This document shows positions 18,914-27,761 of a stretch of 64,000 nucleotides of DNA, one piece after another. Source of the DNA: Rosenbergiella epipactidis (GTDB lineage Bacteria; Pseudomonadota; Gammaproteobacteria; Enterobacterales; Enterobacteriaceae); NCBI RefSeq assembly GCF_018494055.1, contig NZ_JABBFQ010000006.1, forward strand, positions 1 to 64,000. The letters run 5' to 3'. A program made the position numbers and the translations under genes. The notes beneath the pieces are model-generated. The model was not told the origin of the DNA, ran no database searches, and saw nothing but the letters and a program-made list of their open reading frames with translations. How positions within the stretch are numbered: position 1 is the stretch's first letter; each line of letters opens with the position of its first letter.

Positions 18914-19657
18914 ATGAAAAACACGCTCTTAGAACAGCATATTGACCGTTACTTAAACAGTTCTCAATTCAAAGACTACGCGCCGAATGGCTTGCAGGTA
19001 GAGGGACGTGAGACGGTACAAAAAATTGTGACGGGAGTGACTGCTTGCCAAGCGTTGCTGGACCGAGCGGTGGAAGTCGATGCCGACGCGATTATTGTTC
19101 ACCATGGCTACTTTTGGAAAAATGAGCCAGTGGTGATTAAAAATATGAAGCGTCAGCGGCTTAAAACGCTGTTGACCAATGACATTAACCTCTATGGATG
19201 GCATTTACCTTTAGATGCTCACCCGGAAGTGGGCAATAACGTACAGCTGGCAAAACTCCTGGATATCACGGTAAGCGGAGAAATTGACACTTATCTCCTC
19301 GAAGGTCACTTTGAGCAGCCGATCAGCGCCGAGCAACTGTCACAACGGTTAGCTGAGCGGTTGCAACGTCACCCACTTTACTGTGGGCCCGATAAGAAAG
19401 GCATGATCAAGCGGGTTGCCTGGTGTACGGGGGGTGCCCCCGATTTTATTGAACAAGCCGCCGATGCGGGCGTCGATGCCTTCATTACGGGCGAAGTTTC
19501 AGAAAGAACGACCCATATTGCTCGCGAACGCGGGATTCACTTCTTCAGTGCCGGACACCATGCGACCGAGCGGGGAGGAATACAGGCCTTAGGAGAGTGG
19601 TTGACGCGCACACATGGCCTTGATGTCACATTTATTGATATTGATAATCCAGTGTAA
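18914..19657 (+). CDS. ybgI: Nif3-family dinuclear metal-binding protein YbgI
   Basis: NIF3-family protein of 247 residues, identical in length to E. coli YbgI, which forms a toroidal hexamer with a di-metal centre. Metal ligands are visible in VHHGYFWK (two His near residues 63-64), LYGWHLPLDAHPEVGNN, and the C-terminal GHHATERGG. It has been labelled a GTP cyclohydrolase I type 2 homologue or radiation-resistance protein, but its true reaction is unsettled. It follows phrB by 21 bases. Confidence 0.95.
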   Translation: MKNTLLEQHIDRYLNSSQFKDYAPNGLQVEGRETVQKIVTGVTACQALLDRAVEVDADAIIVHHGYFWKNEPVVIKNMKRQRLKTLLTNDINLYGWHLPLDAHPEVGNNVQLAKLLDITVSGEIDTYLLEGHFEQPISAEQLSQRLAERLQRHPLYCGPDKKGMIKRVAWCTGGAPDFIEQAADAGVDAFITGEVSERTTHIARERGIHFFSAGHHATERGGIQALGEWLTRTHGLDVTFIDIDNPV

Positions 19658-19775
19658 ATAACCTGTTCACTCGTCACTAAAAACAGGCCTGTAATCCCTT
19701 ACCGCCATCTCGAATAACTGATAAGGTAATCTAACGTTTCATAGACCCATCGTGTTCACCACTAGGGAGTGAGCT

Positions 19776-20432
19776 TTGTCAGAGATGCGTTATTACATGT
19801 TCGGTGAAAGCACATTGGTGATTGAATCACGTCCTCCTGTGTCGCTTGCGGTTCAACAGCGTATTTGGGGATTGGCTCAGCAGCTTGTTCATGAACCGGG
19901 GGTGGCAGAAGTGATTCCCGGAATGAATAACCTGACTATTCGATTACAGGCTATCCCTCCTTCACAACAGGACGCGGTTTCCCAGCTCAAAGCATGGTGG
20001 CAAGCCGCGGAATCTTTCATCCCCGCGTCGAGAAATATCGATATACCCGTCATTTACGGTAAAGCGGCTGGGCCTGACTTGAGTTCGCTTGCTGAGACGG
20101 TCGGCCTGACCCCCAAGCAGGTCGTTGAGGCTCACAGTGCCGAACGCTATACCGTATTTTTTATTGGCTTCCAACCGGGGTTTCCTTATTTCTCTGGATT
20201 ATCACCGCGCTTAGCCTGCCCACGTCATAAAACTCCCCGCCTCTCTGTTCCCGCGGGCAGTGTTGGGATTGCGGGCAGCCAAACCGGTATTTATCCGTTA
20301 ACCTCACCGGGAGGATGGCAAATAATTGGCCAGACCTCATCCCTATTATTTGATGAGACACGCGAAGCCCCATTCTTGTTACGCCCCGGGGATACCGTAC
20401 GTTTTATCCCGCATAAGGATGGACTATGCTGA
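19776..20432 (+). CDS. pxpB: 5-oxoprolinase subunit B (PxpB)
   Basis: Subunit of the ATP-dependent 5-oxoprolinase PxpABC, which opens pyroglutamate to glutamate. It has 218 residues, as in E. coli YbgJ. Typical segments: VAEVIPGMNNLTI, FFIGFQPGFPYFSGL, VPAGSVGIAGSQTGIYP and TSPGGWQIIGQT. The start is set at TTG 19776 because AGGGAG lies six bases upstream; the in-frame ATG at 19785 would be 15 bases away. It overlaps pxpC by seven bases. The third subunit gene, pxpA, normally next, is not in this window. Confidence 0.94.
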   Translation: MSEMRYYMFGESTLVIESRPPVSLAVQQRIWGLAQQLVHEPGVAEVIPGMNNLTIRLQAIPPSQQDAVSQLKAWWQAAESFIPASRNIDIPVIYGKAAGPDLSSLAETVGLTPKQVVEAHSAERYTVFFIGFQPGFPYFSGLSPRLACPRHKTPRLSVPAGSVGIAGSQTGIYPLTSPGGWQIIGQTSSLLFDETREAPFLLRPGDTVRFIPHKDGLC

Positions 20433-21358
20433 CAGTGGTGAAAGCAGGCTTAGCCAGCTCCCTGCAAGACGGTGGACGCTTTGGATTTGCGCAATATGGC
20501 GTCGGCCGTGGTGGGGCATTGGATCGGCCCGCTATGCAAACAGCCAATATGCTGGTAGGCAATGATAAAAATCGAGCGGTAATCGAGATTACCCAAGGTA
20601 ACGCGAAATTCCGTTTCGAACAATCGTGCTGGTTCGCGCTAACTGGAGCAGGCTGCCAGAGCCTGTTGGCAGGGAAGAGTATCGCGACCGGCTGGCGATA
20701 CTTTGCACAAGCCGGACAGACACTGCAGCTGCAATCACCGTTAAGAGGAATGCGTAGTTATCTGGCCGTCAGCGGCGGTTTTGATATTCCCACTGTGATG
20801 GGATCACAAAGTACCGATCTTATGGCGAGGTTCGGGGGCTTCAATGGCCGCTTTCTGCAAAACGGCGATAGCTTACCCTTAGGCCCAGCTTCACGGCAGT
20901 TCGAGCGCTCGGTGGGGGTGAGACAGCTTCTTTGGGGAAACCGAGTGCGAGTCATCCCGGGACCCGAGTTTACGCAGCTCACTGCGGAATCTCAGCAAGC
21001 CTTATGGCGTACCGGTTGGACATTGACCCCACAAAGTAACCGTATGGGGCATCGACTACAGGGTAGAGTATTAAAGTTCTCCCATCGGGAAGAGCTATTG
21101 TCTCACGGTGTTTTGCCGGGGACCGTTCAACTTCCTCCCAGTGGACAGCCTGTAATTTTACTCGCTGATGCGCAAACCACGGGGGGCTATGCGCGAATAG
21201 GCCAAGTGATTGAATGCGACCTGTATCATCTGGCGCAATTACGTCCGCGAGAGCCGCTCCATTTTATCTATTGTACCTTGGCGCAAGCGCGTGAAGCGAC
21301 GTTCGCTCAGCAGCAGGTATTGAATATGATCGAGTGGGGCGTGACTCGACAGTCGTGA
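20426..21358 (+). CDS. pxpC: 5-oxoprolinase subunit C (PxpC)
   Basis: Biotin-carboxylase-carrier-like carboxyltransferase-fold subunit of 5-oxoprolinase, 310 residues (E. coli YbgK 310). Characteristic segments: VVKAGLASSLQDGGRFGF, YGVGRGGALD, GPEFTQLT, SNRMGHRLQG and LADAQTTGGYARIGQVI. The start overlaps the pxpB stop by seven bases, indicating coupled translation. E. coli continues with pxpA and nei; here a leader ORF and an AroE-like gene follow instead. Confidence 0.95.
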   Translation: MLTVVKAGLASSLQDGGRFGFAQYGVGRGGALDRPAMQTANMLVGNDKNRAVIEITQGNAKFRFEQSCWFALTGAGCQSLLAGKSIATGWRYFAQAGQTLQLQSPLRGMRSYLAVSGGFDIPTVMGSQSTDLMARFGGFNGRFLQNGDSLPLGPASRQFERSVGVRQLLWGNRVRVIPGPEFTQLTAESQQALWRTGWTLTPQSNRMGHRLQGRVLKFSHREELLSHGVLPGTVQLPPSGQPVILLADAQTTGGYARIGQVIECDLYHLAQLRPREPLHFIYCTLAQAREATFAQQQVLNMIEWGVTRQS

Positions 21359-21434
21359 GCATAACTGATTCAGGTAAAATTTTTTTACGTTTTTTCAGCG
21401 CGAATTGTAAGCAGTCTCAAGCTGGAGGTTGTTT

Positions 21435-21554
21435 ATGTTGCCGCAGATTGACTACACTCATTTAAACACTTTAGAAAAACCGCACCAAAAAGGTATCGGT
21501 TCCATTTTCAAATTGGCAAGGAGCTTCACGTGGCAAAAGACATCAACTTCCTGA
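21435..21554 (+). CDS. Possible 39-codon leader ORF overlapping the AroE-like gene
   Basis: ATG at 21435 has a near-ideal ribosome site (CTGGAGG, six bases upstream) and opens a 39-residue frame ending in TGA at 21552-21554. It overlaps the GTG start of the next gene (21530) by 25 bases in a different frame. The peptide starts MLPQIDYTHLNT and is basic toward its end; I recognise no family. It could be a leader that couples translation into the next gene, or a relic. Too short for coding statistics to decide. Confidence 0.35.
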   Translation: MLPQIDYTHLNTLEKPHQKGIGSIFKLARSFTWQKTSTS

Positions 21555-22387
21555 GTGATCTAACCGGATCGTTTTCTTCACCTTGCAGCGAAAACCCTAC
21601 TGTTCGCATGATCGAGGCGGGCTATCAGAAAGAAGGCATGAACGCGCGCTTCATTACCTGCGAAGTCGGCCCAGAGAAGTTAGAGCAATCAATTAAAGGT
21701 GCGATTGCCATGGGGTGGAAAGGCTTTAGCTGCTCACTGCCCAACAAGCAAAAAGTGATTCAATATCTCGATGAGTTGGACACCTCCGCAAAAGTGATAG
21801 GTGCGGTGAACTGTGTCGTGATCAAAGAGGGCAAGCTCACAGGTTATAACACTGACGGTCAAGGCTTTATCGAAGCACTGAGCGAGATCACCTCGGTAAA
21901 AGGTAAGCATATTACGCTGCTCGGTGCGGGCGGTGCAGCGCGCGCGATTGCCGTTGAAGCCGCCTTAGCAGGGGCTAAGCACATCACGCTGATCAACCGT
22001 AACGAAGAGCGCGGACAAGATTTAGTTAAGCTGATTGAAGAGAATACGGACGCTAAGGCATCTTTTACGAAATGGACTAAGCAAGTGGCTATTGATAGCC
22101 AGACCGAGATTCTGGTTAATGCCACCTCAATCGGTCTGAACGATGCCGATGCCATCCCTGATATCGATCTCGCGTCAATTGAAAAAACGATGATTGTGGC
22201 CGATGTCATTCCTAATCCTCCGGAGACAAAATTACTACGCGAGGCGGCTAAGAAGGGATGTACCACCCTCAATGGGTTGAATATGCTAGTCAATCAAGGG
22301 GCACAGAACGTTTACAACTGGTTTGGTAAGAAAGTGGATCGTGCGCCGATGAAGGCGTCATTAGAAGAGATTTTTAACGCTAAGTAA
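21530..22387 (+). CDS. Shikimate dehydrogenase-like oxidoreductase
   Basis: Member of the AroE/YdiB fold family, 285 residues. Seen: the catalytic Lys in SLPNKQKVI, the catalytic Asp in GYNTDGQGF, the NAD(P) loop LLGAGGAARAI, VNATSIGL, and the C-terminal NGLNMLVNQGAQNV. The usual substrate-binding H-S-L-S-P motif near the N-terminus is replaced by GSFSSPCSENPT, so the substrate may not be shikimate. GTG start with AAGGAG six bases upstream. The segment after the nucleotide loop, LINRNEERG, resembles the NADP-type N-R-x-x-x-R pattern. It occupies the pxpA position in the pxp locus. The housekeeping aroE is presumably elsewhere. Confidence 0.85.
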   Translation: MAKDINFLSDLTGSFSSPCSENPTVRMIEAGYQKEGMNARFITCEVGPEKLEQSIKGAIAMGWKGFSCSLPNKQKVIQYLDELDTSAKVIGAVNCVVIKEGKLTGYNTDGQGFIEALSEITSVKGKHITLLGAGGAARAIAVEAALAGAKHITLINRNEERGQDLVKLIEENTDAKASFTKWTKQVAIDSQTEILVNATSIGLNDADAIPDIDLASIEKTMIVADVIPNPPETKLLREAAKKGCTTLNGLNMLVNQGAQNVYNWFGKKVDRAPMKASLEEIFNAK

Positions 22388-22390
22388 GTA

Positions 22391-22418
22391 AAAAGGGAGA
22401 GCGAGGCTCTCCCTTTTT
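22391..22418. terminator. Bidirectional terminator between the AroE-like gene and gltA
   Basis: Hairpin GGGAGAGC-GAG-GCTCTCCC flanked by AAAA and TTTTT, serving both converging genes. Confidence 0.93.
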
Positions 22419-22430
22419 AGTCATCTAAGC

Positions 22431-23711
22431 CTAGCGCTTGGATTCGAATTTACGCTCGGTATAACCGGTATAGAGTTGGCGCGGACGAGCGATCTTCATT
22501 CCCTCTTCGTGCATTTCGATCCAGTGGGAAATCCAGCCGACAGTGCGTGCCATAGCAAAGATCACGGTAAACATTGAGGTAGGAATACCCATCGCTTTTA
22601 AGATCAAGCCTGAGTAGAAATCGACATTAGGGTAGAGTTTACGCTCGATGAAGTAAGGGTCGTTTAATGCAATATGTTCAAGTTGCATAGCCACTTCCAG
22701 GAGATCATCTTTCATCCCTAATTCTTCTAACACTTCATGACAGGTTTCACGCATCACCGTGGCACGTGGGTCATAATTTTTATAAACCCGGTGACCGAAG
22801 CCCATTAGACGGAACGAGTCATTTTTGTCTTTGGCGCGGCGGACAAATTCTGGAATATGCTCAACACTGCTGATCTCTTCGAGCATATGTAACGTTGCTT
22901 CGTTAGCGCCACCGTGTGCCGGTCCCCACAATGAAGCAATACCCGCTGCGATACAGGCAAAGGGGTTGGCGCCAGAAGAACCTGCCGTCCTCACGGTTGA
23001 CGTTGACGCATTTTGTTCATGATCGGCGTGCAGAATAAGGATACGATCCATAGCGCGTTCGAGTACTGGGTTAATTTTGTACTCTTCACATGGCGTTGCA
23101 AACATCATATGCAGGAAGTTTCCGGCATAAGAGAGGTCATTACGTGGGTAAACGAAGGGCTGACCGATTGAGTATTTGTAACACATCGCCGCGACGGTAG
23201 GCATCTTCGATAGGAGTCGAAAGGCTGCAATTTCACGATGACGAGGATTATTCACGTCCATTGAATCATGATAGAAGGCAGCAAGTGCGCCTGTAACGCC
23301 ACACATAACGGCCATCGGGTGCGAGTCGCGGCGGAAACCGTGGAATAAGCGGGTGATCTGCTCATGGATCATGGTATGGCGCGTCACTTGCGTTTTGAAC
23401 TGTTGATACTGTTCTGCTGTTGGAACTTCGCCGTTTAACAGAATGTAGCAAACCTCAAGATAATCAGATTTTGTGGCTAATTCAGCGATCGGAAATCCGC
23501 GATGCAGCAGAATACCTTCTTCACCGTCGATATAGGTGATTTTGGATTCGCAAGACGCTGTAGAAGTGAAGCCAGGGTCAAAAGTAAAAAGGCCATGAGA
23601 TCCTAACGCGCGCACATCGACAACATCTTGGCCTAATGTTCCTTTAAGTACATTCAGGTCGACGGCTGACTCATTTGAGTCGAGCGTAAGTGTCACCTTT
23701 TTATCTGTCAT
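22431..23711 (-). CDS. gltA: Citrate synthase (type II)
   Basis: Condenses acetyl-CoA with oxaloacetate to enter the TCA cycle. It has 426 residues (427 in E. coli), the NADH-sensitive hexameric type of Gram-negatives. Catalytic residues: His in [13 protein letters not shown], His in [14 protein letters not shown], Asp in [11 protein letters not shown]. The N-terminal domain [20 protein letters not shown] is typical of this type. It is divergent from sdhCDAB across about 600 bases, the classic enteric arrangement. Confidence 0.98.
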   Translation of the reverse strand: MTDKKVTLTLDSNESAVDLNVLKGTLGQDVVDVRALGSHGLFTFDPGFTSTASCESKITYIDGEEGILLHRGFPIAELATKSDYLEVCYILLNGEVPTAEQYQQFKTQVTRHTMIHEQITRLFHGFRRDSHPMAVMCGVTGALAAFYHDSMDVNNPRHREIAAFRLLSKMPTVAAMCYKYSIGQPFVYPRNDLSYAGNFLHMMFATPCEEYKINPVLERAMDRILILHADHEQNASTSTVRTAGSSGANPFACIAAGIASLWGPAHGGANEATLHMLEEISSVEHIPEFVRRAKDKNDSFRLMGFGHRVYKNYDPRATVMRETCHEVLEELGMKDDLLEVAMQLEHIALNDPYFIERKLYPNVDFYSGLILKAMGIPTSMFTVIFAMARTVGWISHWIEMHEEGMKIARPRQLYTGYTERKFESKR

Positions 23712-24093
23712 TTACTGCCTCCAAAAAGAACGATTGGAACGATATCCAAATACTGATTCGCGAATTTGTTAAAATTATGTCATCAATTTATATCAAAACT
23801 GAGTCAAGCAGTATAGCGCTCATCCGCGATAACGTGGTGGAGAATTGTACAGTCAGATGAGCGGTCTGAAGGATGCCGTTGTTTTAAAATAATTTTAGCC
23901 ACTATGTCACACCCTGAAACTTTCGTAAAAAAAATAAATTTTGTGATTTAGCAGATTGTTTCATAATCTATAGTTATCAAGTAATCGATAAATTATAACA
24001 TTTAGTGATAACTTGCTTTATTGTATCTAAATGTAAAATAAAGCCTTTATTTGCATCAAATCAGTGGATTAGCGATAAATAAATGTCAGTAAT

Positions 24094-24109
24094 AGTGAGT
24101 TAGATCACT
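24094..24109. promoter_or_regulatory. Candidate CRP site upstream of sdhC
   Basis: The sequence AGTGA-N6-TCACT matches eight of ten positions of the CRP core TGTGA-N6-TCACA and is symmetric. It lies about 60-80 bases upstream of the predicted sdh -10 element, a standard activator position; E. coli sdhC is CRP-activated. Confidence 0.5.
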
Positions 24110-24146
24110 GATTTTTTTTAATTTACACAAAGAAATTGTAGAGCAA

Positions 24147-24175
24147 TTGTAATAAGATTGTGATCTCTCTATAAT
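24147..24175 (+). promoter_or_regulatory. Predicted sigma70 promoter of sdhCDAB
   Basis: -35 TTGTAA (24147-24152) and a perfect -10 TATAAT (24170-24175), separated by 17 bases, predicting transcription from about 24182 and a leader of about 140 bases before sdhC. Confidence 0.7.
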
Positions 24176-24320
24176 CACTACTAGGTCTCCGGATTTACCT
24201 GTTTCAGGAGGCACCCAGCGTTTTTTTTCGTCTAACACTGGATGTGACTGTTCTGTGAGTGAGCTTCACCAGAAGTTGGCAAGCAGCAGGGCCGGAGGAG
24301 ACATAATAAAAAAGAGCTGT

Positions 24321-24710
24321 GTGGGCAAAACCGTGAATAAACAAAGACCTGTCAACTTGGATCTCTCGACGATCCGGTTTCCCGTTACTGCAATAGCATC
24401 CATTCTCCACCGTGTATCTGGCGTGATAACGTTTGTTGCGTTGGGAATATTACTGTGGCTGCTAGGGCTCTCTCTCTCATCTCCAGAAGGTTTCAACCAA
24501 GCTGCTGCCATCATGGGAAGTTTCTTCGTGAAATTTATTCTCTGGGCAATCTTAACAGCGCTGGCTTACCACATTGTCGGGGGAATCCGCCATCTACTCG
24601 CGGACTTTGGCTTTATGGAAGAAACCATGGTGGCAGGTAAACGGAGTGCTATGGCCTCCTTTATCATTGCGGCCATACTGTCGATTTTAGCGGGGGTTCT
24701 CGTATGGTAA
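24321..24710 (+). CDS. sdhC: Succinate dehydrogenase cytochrome b556 subunit
   Basis: Membrane anchor of complex II that binds heme b and ubiquinone with SdhD. It has 129 residues from GTG 24321, whose position aligns exactly with Met1 of E. coli SdhC ([15 protein letters not shown] against [15 protein letters not shown]). Three membrane helices; heme ligand His in [13 protein letters not shown]; quinone-site Ser/Arg in SILHRVSG. The start is unusual: a strong GGAGGAG lies at 24294-24300, 20 bases before this GTG, and two ATA codons sit at ideal spacing behind it. The open frame extends upstream to GTG 24255, with no homology there. Confidence 0.88.
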   Translation: MGKTVNKQRPVNLDLSTIRFPVTAIASILHRVSGVITFVALGILLWLLGLSLSSPEGFNQAAAIMGSFFVKFILWAILTALAYHIVGGIRHLLADFGFMEETMVAGKRSAMASFIIAAILSILAGVLVW

Positions 24711-25051
24711 ACAATGTTTCCGCACTCGGAAGAAATGGTGTGCATGATTGGTTATTATTGCGCGCCGCCGCGATTCTTATTGCACTCTATGTCGTGTATA
24801 TCCTGGGCTTTTTTGTCGTCAGTGGCCCGCTAACCTATGATGTGTGGCGCGGTTTCTTTGCCATGCCTTTCACCAAGGTATTTACGCTCCTCACCCTATT
24901 ATCGATTCTCATTCATGGTTGGATTGGTATGTGGCAGGTATTGACTGATTACGTCAAAAACCTTGCTGTCCGTCTGGTCGTGCAACTGATTATTATTATC
25001 GCATTAGCGAGTTATGCGATTTATGGCACATTTGTGGTATGGGGTGCGTAA
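24704..25051 (+). CDS. sdhD: Succinate dehydrogenase hydrophobic membrane anchor subunit
   Basis: Second membrane anchor of complex II, 115 residues as in E. coli. Three transmembrane helices are visible ([58 protein letters not shown]). The quinone-site Tyr/Asp lie in [15 protein letters not shown] overlaps the end of sdhC by seven bases and its stop overlaps the sdhA start as TAATG, so the operon is translationally coupled. Confidence 0.96.
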   Translation: MVNNVSALGRNGVHDWLLLRAAAILIALYVVYILGFFVVSGPLTYDVWRGFFAMPFTKVFTLLTLLSILIHGWIGMWQVLTDYVKNLAVRLVVQLIIIIALASYAIYGTFVVWGA

Positions 25052-26817
25052 TGAAACTGCCTGTTAGAGAATTCGATGCGATTGTGATTGGTGCGGGTGG
25101 CGCGGGAATGCGTGCTGCGCTTCAAATTTCACAGTCTGGTCAAAGTTGTGCGTTATTATCAAAAGTCTTCCCGACACGTTCCCACACAGTTTCCGCGCAA
25201 GGGGGCATCACGGTTGCGCTCGGGAATACCCATGAAGATAACTGGGAATGGCATATGTACGACACCGTCAAAGGCTCCGATTATATCGGCGACCAAGACG
25301 CGATCGAATATATGTGTAAAACCGGTCCCGAAGCGATTTTAGAATTAGAACATATGGGGCTTCCGTTCTCTCGCTTGGAAGATGGGCGTGTTTATCAACG
25401 TCCTTTCGGCGGACAATCGAAGAACTTTGGTGGAGAGCAAGCGGCACGAACGGCCGCCGCCGCCGACCGTACTGGCCATGCCTTACTGCATACCCTGTAT
25501 CAACAAAATTTAAAAAACCATACCACCATATTTTCCGAGTGGTACGCTTTAGATTTAGTCAAAAATGCCGATGGAGCAGTAGTAGGCTGTACGGCAATTT
25601 GTATCGAGACCGGTGAAGTCGTTTATTTCAAAGCACAAGCGACGGTACTGGCAACGGGTGGAGCAGGGCGTATCTACCAATCCACCACCAATGCGCACAT
25701 TAATACCGGCGATGGTGTGGGCATGGCGTTACGCGCCGGTGTACCGGTACAAGACATGGAAATGTGGCAGTTTCACCCAACCGGTATCGCGGGCGCAGGC
25801 GTGCTAGTGACCGAAGGGTGCCGCGGCGAAGGTGGCTATCTGCTGAATAAGCACGGTGAACGTTTCATGGAACGTTACGCGCCTAATGCTAAAGACCTTG
25901 CGGGTCGTGATGTAGTCGCGCGTTCAATGATGATTGAAATTCGTGAAGGCCGGGGTTGTGATGGTCCTTGGGGCCCACATCTTAAGCTTAAACTCGATCA
26001 CTTGGGCAGCGAAGTGTTGGAGTCTCGCTTACCAGGTATATTAGAGTTGTCTCGCACCTTCGCACATGTGGATCCAATCAAAGAACCTATTCCGGTCATC
26101 CCAACGTGTCACTACATGATGGGCGGGATCCCGACCAAAGTGTCTGGCCAAGCCTTGACCGTTGATGAACAGGGTAACGATGTTGTCGTGCCTGGACTCT
26201 TCGCTGTGGGCGAAATTGCTTGCGTATCGGTCCATGGCGCTAACCGCTTAGGCGGTAACTCCTTACTCGACCTGGTGGTATTTGGCCGTGCAGCGGGCTT
26301 ACATTTACAAGAATCTATCGCCTCGCAGGGGCAACTGCGTGACGCGACGGAAGAAGAGATTGCGCAAGCGATGAGTCGCTATCAACGTTGGGAAGATAAC
26401 CGTGAAGGCGAAGACCCAGCTGAGATCCGTAAAGCGCTTCAAACCTGTATGCAACATAACTTCTCGGTATTCCGTGAAGGTGATGCCATGGCTAAAGGTC
26501 TAGAAGAGTTAAAATCGATTCGTCAACGTCTGCAAAATGCTCGTCTTGATGACCGTTCACCTGACTTCAATACCCAGCGTATTGAATGTTTGGAGTTGGA
26601 TAACCTGATGGAAACCGCCTTTGCAACAGCGGTAGCGGCAAACTATCGTACAGAAAGCCGCGGTGCACACAGCCGTTTCGATTACCCAGAGCGGGACGAT
26701 GAGAAATGGTTATGTCATAGCCTCTATCTGCCACAGAGCGAGAGTATGACCCGACGTGAGGTGAACATGCAGCCTACGCTGCGCGAAGCGTTCCCTCCTA
26801 AAGTGCGTACTTATTAA
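25051..26817 (+). CDS. sdhA: Succinate dehydrogenase flavoprotein subunit
   Basis: Catalytic subunit oxidising succinate to fumarate. It has 588 residues from ATG 25051, equal to E. coli SdhA ([19 protein letters not shown]); four codons upstream in frame are ignored. The Rossmann FAD loop is [11 protein letters not shown] and the covalent FAD His is in [11 protein letters not shown]. Active-site residues lie in [17 protein letters not shown] (catalytic Arg) and PTCHYMMGG. Almost identical to E. coli throughout. Confidence 0.98.
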   Translation: MKLPVREFDAIVIGAGGAGMRAALQISQSGQSCALLSKVFPTRSHTVSAQGGITVALGNTHEDNWEWHMYDTVKGSDYIGDQDAIEYMCKTGPEAILELEHMGLPFSRLEDGRVYQRPFGGQSKNFGGEQAARTAAAADRTGHALLHTLYQQNLKNHTTIFSEWYALDLVKNADGAVVGCTAICIETGEVVYFKAQATVLATGGAGRIYQSTTNAHINTGDGVGMALRAGVPVQDMEMWQFHPTGIAGAGVLVTEGCRGEGGYLLNKHGERFMERYAPNAKDLAGRDVVARSMMIEIREGRGCDGPWGPHLKLKLDHLGSEVLESRLPGILELSRTFAHVDPIKEPIPVIPTCHYMMGGIPTKVSGQALTVDEQGNDVVVPGLFAVGEIACVSVHGANRLGGNSLLDLVVFGRAAGLHLQESIASQGQLRDATEEEIAQAMSRYQRWEDNREGEDPAEIRKALQTCMQHNFSVFREGDAMAKGLEELKSIRQRLQNARLDDRSPDFNTQRIECLELDNLMETAFATAVAANYRTESRGAHSRFDYPERDDEKWLCHSLYLPQSESMTRREVNMQPTLREAFPPKVRTY

Positions 26818-26832
26818 CAGGCGGAAAGACTT

Positions 26833-27546
26833 ATGAAAATCGAATTTTCAGTATATCGCTATAACCCAGAAGTTGATGACGCTCCGCGTATGCAAGATTA
26901 TACGCTGGAGGCGGAGGAAGGGCGCGACATGATGTTATTGGACGCGCTGATTAAGCTGAAAGAGCAAGATCCGACTCTCGCGTTTCGTCGCTCTTGCCGT
27001 GAAGGGGTTTGCGGCTCTGACGGCATTAACATGAACGGGAAAAATGGGCTGGCTTGCGTCACACCGGTCTCTGCACTGTCAGGTAAGGGTAAAATTATTA
27101 TTCGCCCGCTACCGGGATTGCCGGTTATTCGCGACTTAGTGGTCGATATGGCGCAGTTCTACACGCAATACGAGAAGATTAAGCCTTTCTTACTTAACGA
27201 TAATAAAAATCCACCTGCTCGTGAATTTTTACAATCTCCGGAAGATCGCGCACATCTTGATGGACTGTATGAGTGTATTCTCTGCGCCTGTTGCTCGACC
27301 TCCTGCCCGTCGTTCTGGTGGAACCCCGATAAATTTATTGGTCCAGCAGGATTACTCGCGGCTTATCGTTTTCTTATCGATAGCCGTGATACGGAGACTG
27401 AGTCGCGGTTGGATAATTTGGACGATGCTTTCAGCGTATTCCGTTGTCATAGCATTATGAACTGTGTCAATGTTTGCCCTAAAGGTCTTAACCCGACCAA
27501 GGCGATTGGACACATTAAATCCATGTTATTGAAGCGTGGTGCATAG
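26833..27546 (+). CDS. sdhB: Succinate dehydrogenase iron-sulfur subunit
   Basis: Electron-transfer subunit of complex II, 237 residues (238 in E. coli). The [2Fe-2S] cysteines are in SCREGVCGSDGINMNGKNGLAC (two short motifs, C-x4-C-x2 and C). The [4Fe-4S]/[3Fe-4S] ligands are in CILCACCSTSCPSFWW and CHSIMNCVNVCPKGLNP. It follows sdhA by 15 bases. Confidence 0.98.
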   Translation: MKIEFSVYRYNPEVDDAPRMQDYTLEAEEGRDMMLLDALIKLKEQDPTLAFRRSCREGVCGSDGINMNGKNGLACVTPVSALSGKGKIIIRPLPGLPVIRDLVVDMAQFYTQYEKIKPFLLNDNKNPPAREFLQSPEDRAHLDGLYECILCACCSTSCPSFWWNPDKFIGPAGLLAAYRFLIDSRDTETESRLDNLDDAFSVFRCHSIMNCVNVCPKGLNPTKAIGHIKSMLLKRGA

Positions 27547-27555
27547 CAGTATCAA

Positions 27556-27576
27556 GCGGGGAGGATGACTCCCCGC
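27556..27576 (+). repeat. Short GC-rich hairpin after sdhB
   Basis: Perfect seven-bp arms GCGGGGA / TCCCCGC with a seven-base loop, ten bases past the sdhB stop. No T-run follows, so it is unlikely to be a full terminator; it may stabilise the sdhCDAB 3' end. Confidence 0.5.
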
Positions 27577-27589
27577 AGTAACAAAGGTG

Positions 27590-27631
27590 CCTTTGGCAAT
27601 TTGATACTTTCACTCATCGAATTGCCAAAGG
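27590..27631 (+). repeat. Large inverted repeat between sdhB and sucA
   Basis: Sixteen-base arms (27590-27605 and 27616-27631) pair with one mismatch around a ten-base loop. The core is CCTTTGGCAATT / AATTGCCAAAGG. It sits in the 215-base sdhB-sucA gap with no U-tract behind it. It could be a partial terminator, an mRNA processing site, or a stabiliser separating sdh from suc expression. Confidence 0.7.
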
Positions 27632-27761
27632 TTCCCTACGGGGGCAGCACTTATTGCACTCGTATCGCTGAACCGATAGAACAGAGCGGTCATCTGTTTG
27701 GGTATCTCCGTTTAACGGTGAATTATATTACGAAAAGCATAGCATTGCTTAAGGGATCACT

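Larger units (their letters stand above)
23712..24320. promoter_or_regulatory. gltA / sdhC divergent control region
   Basis: About 600 AT-rich bases without a convincing gene. On the sdh side I see a sigma70 promoter (24147-24175) and a CRP-like site (24094-24109), annotated separately. A short GTG-led frame from 24255 runs into sdhC but is probably not its true start. In E. coli this region also binds ArcA; AT-rich stretches here (about 23930-24020) could do so, but I cannot define a site. Confidence 0.6.
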
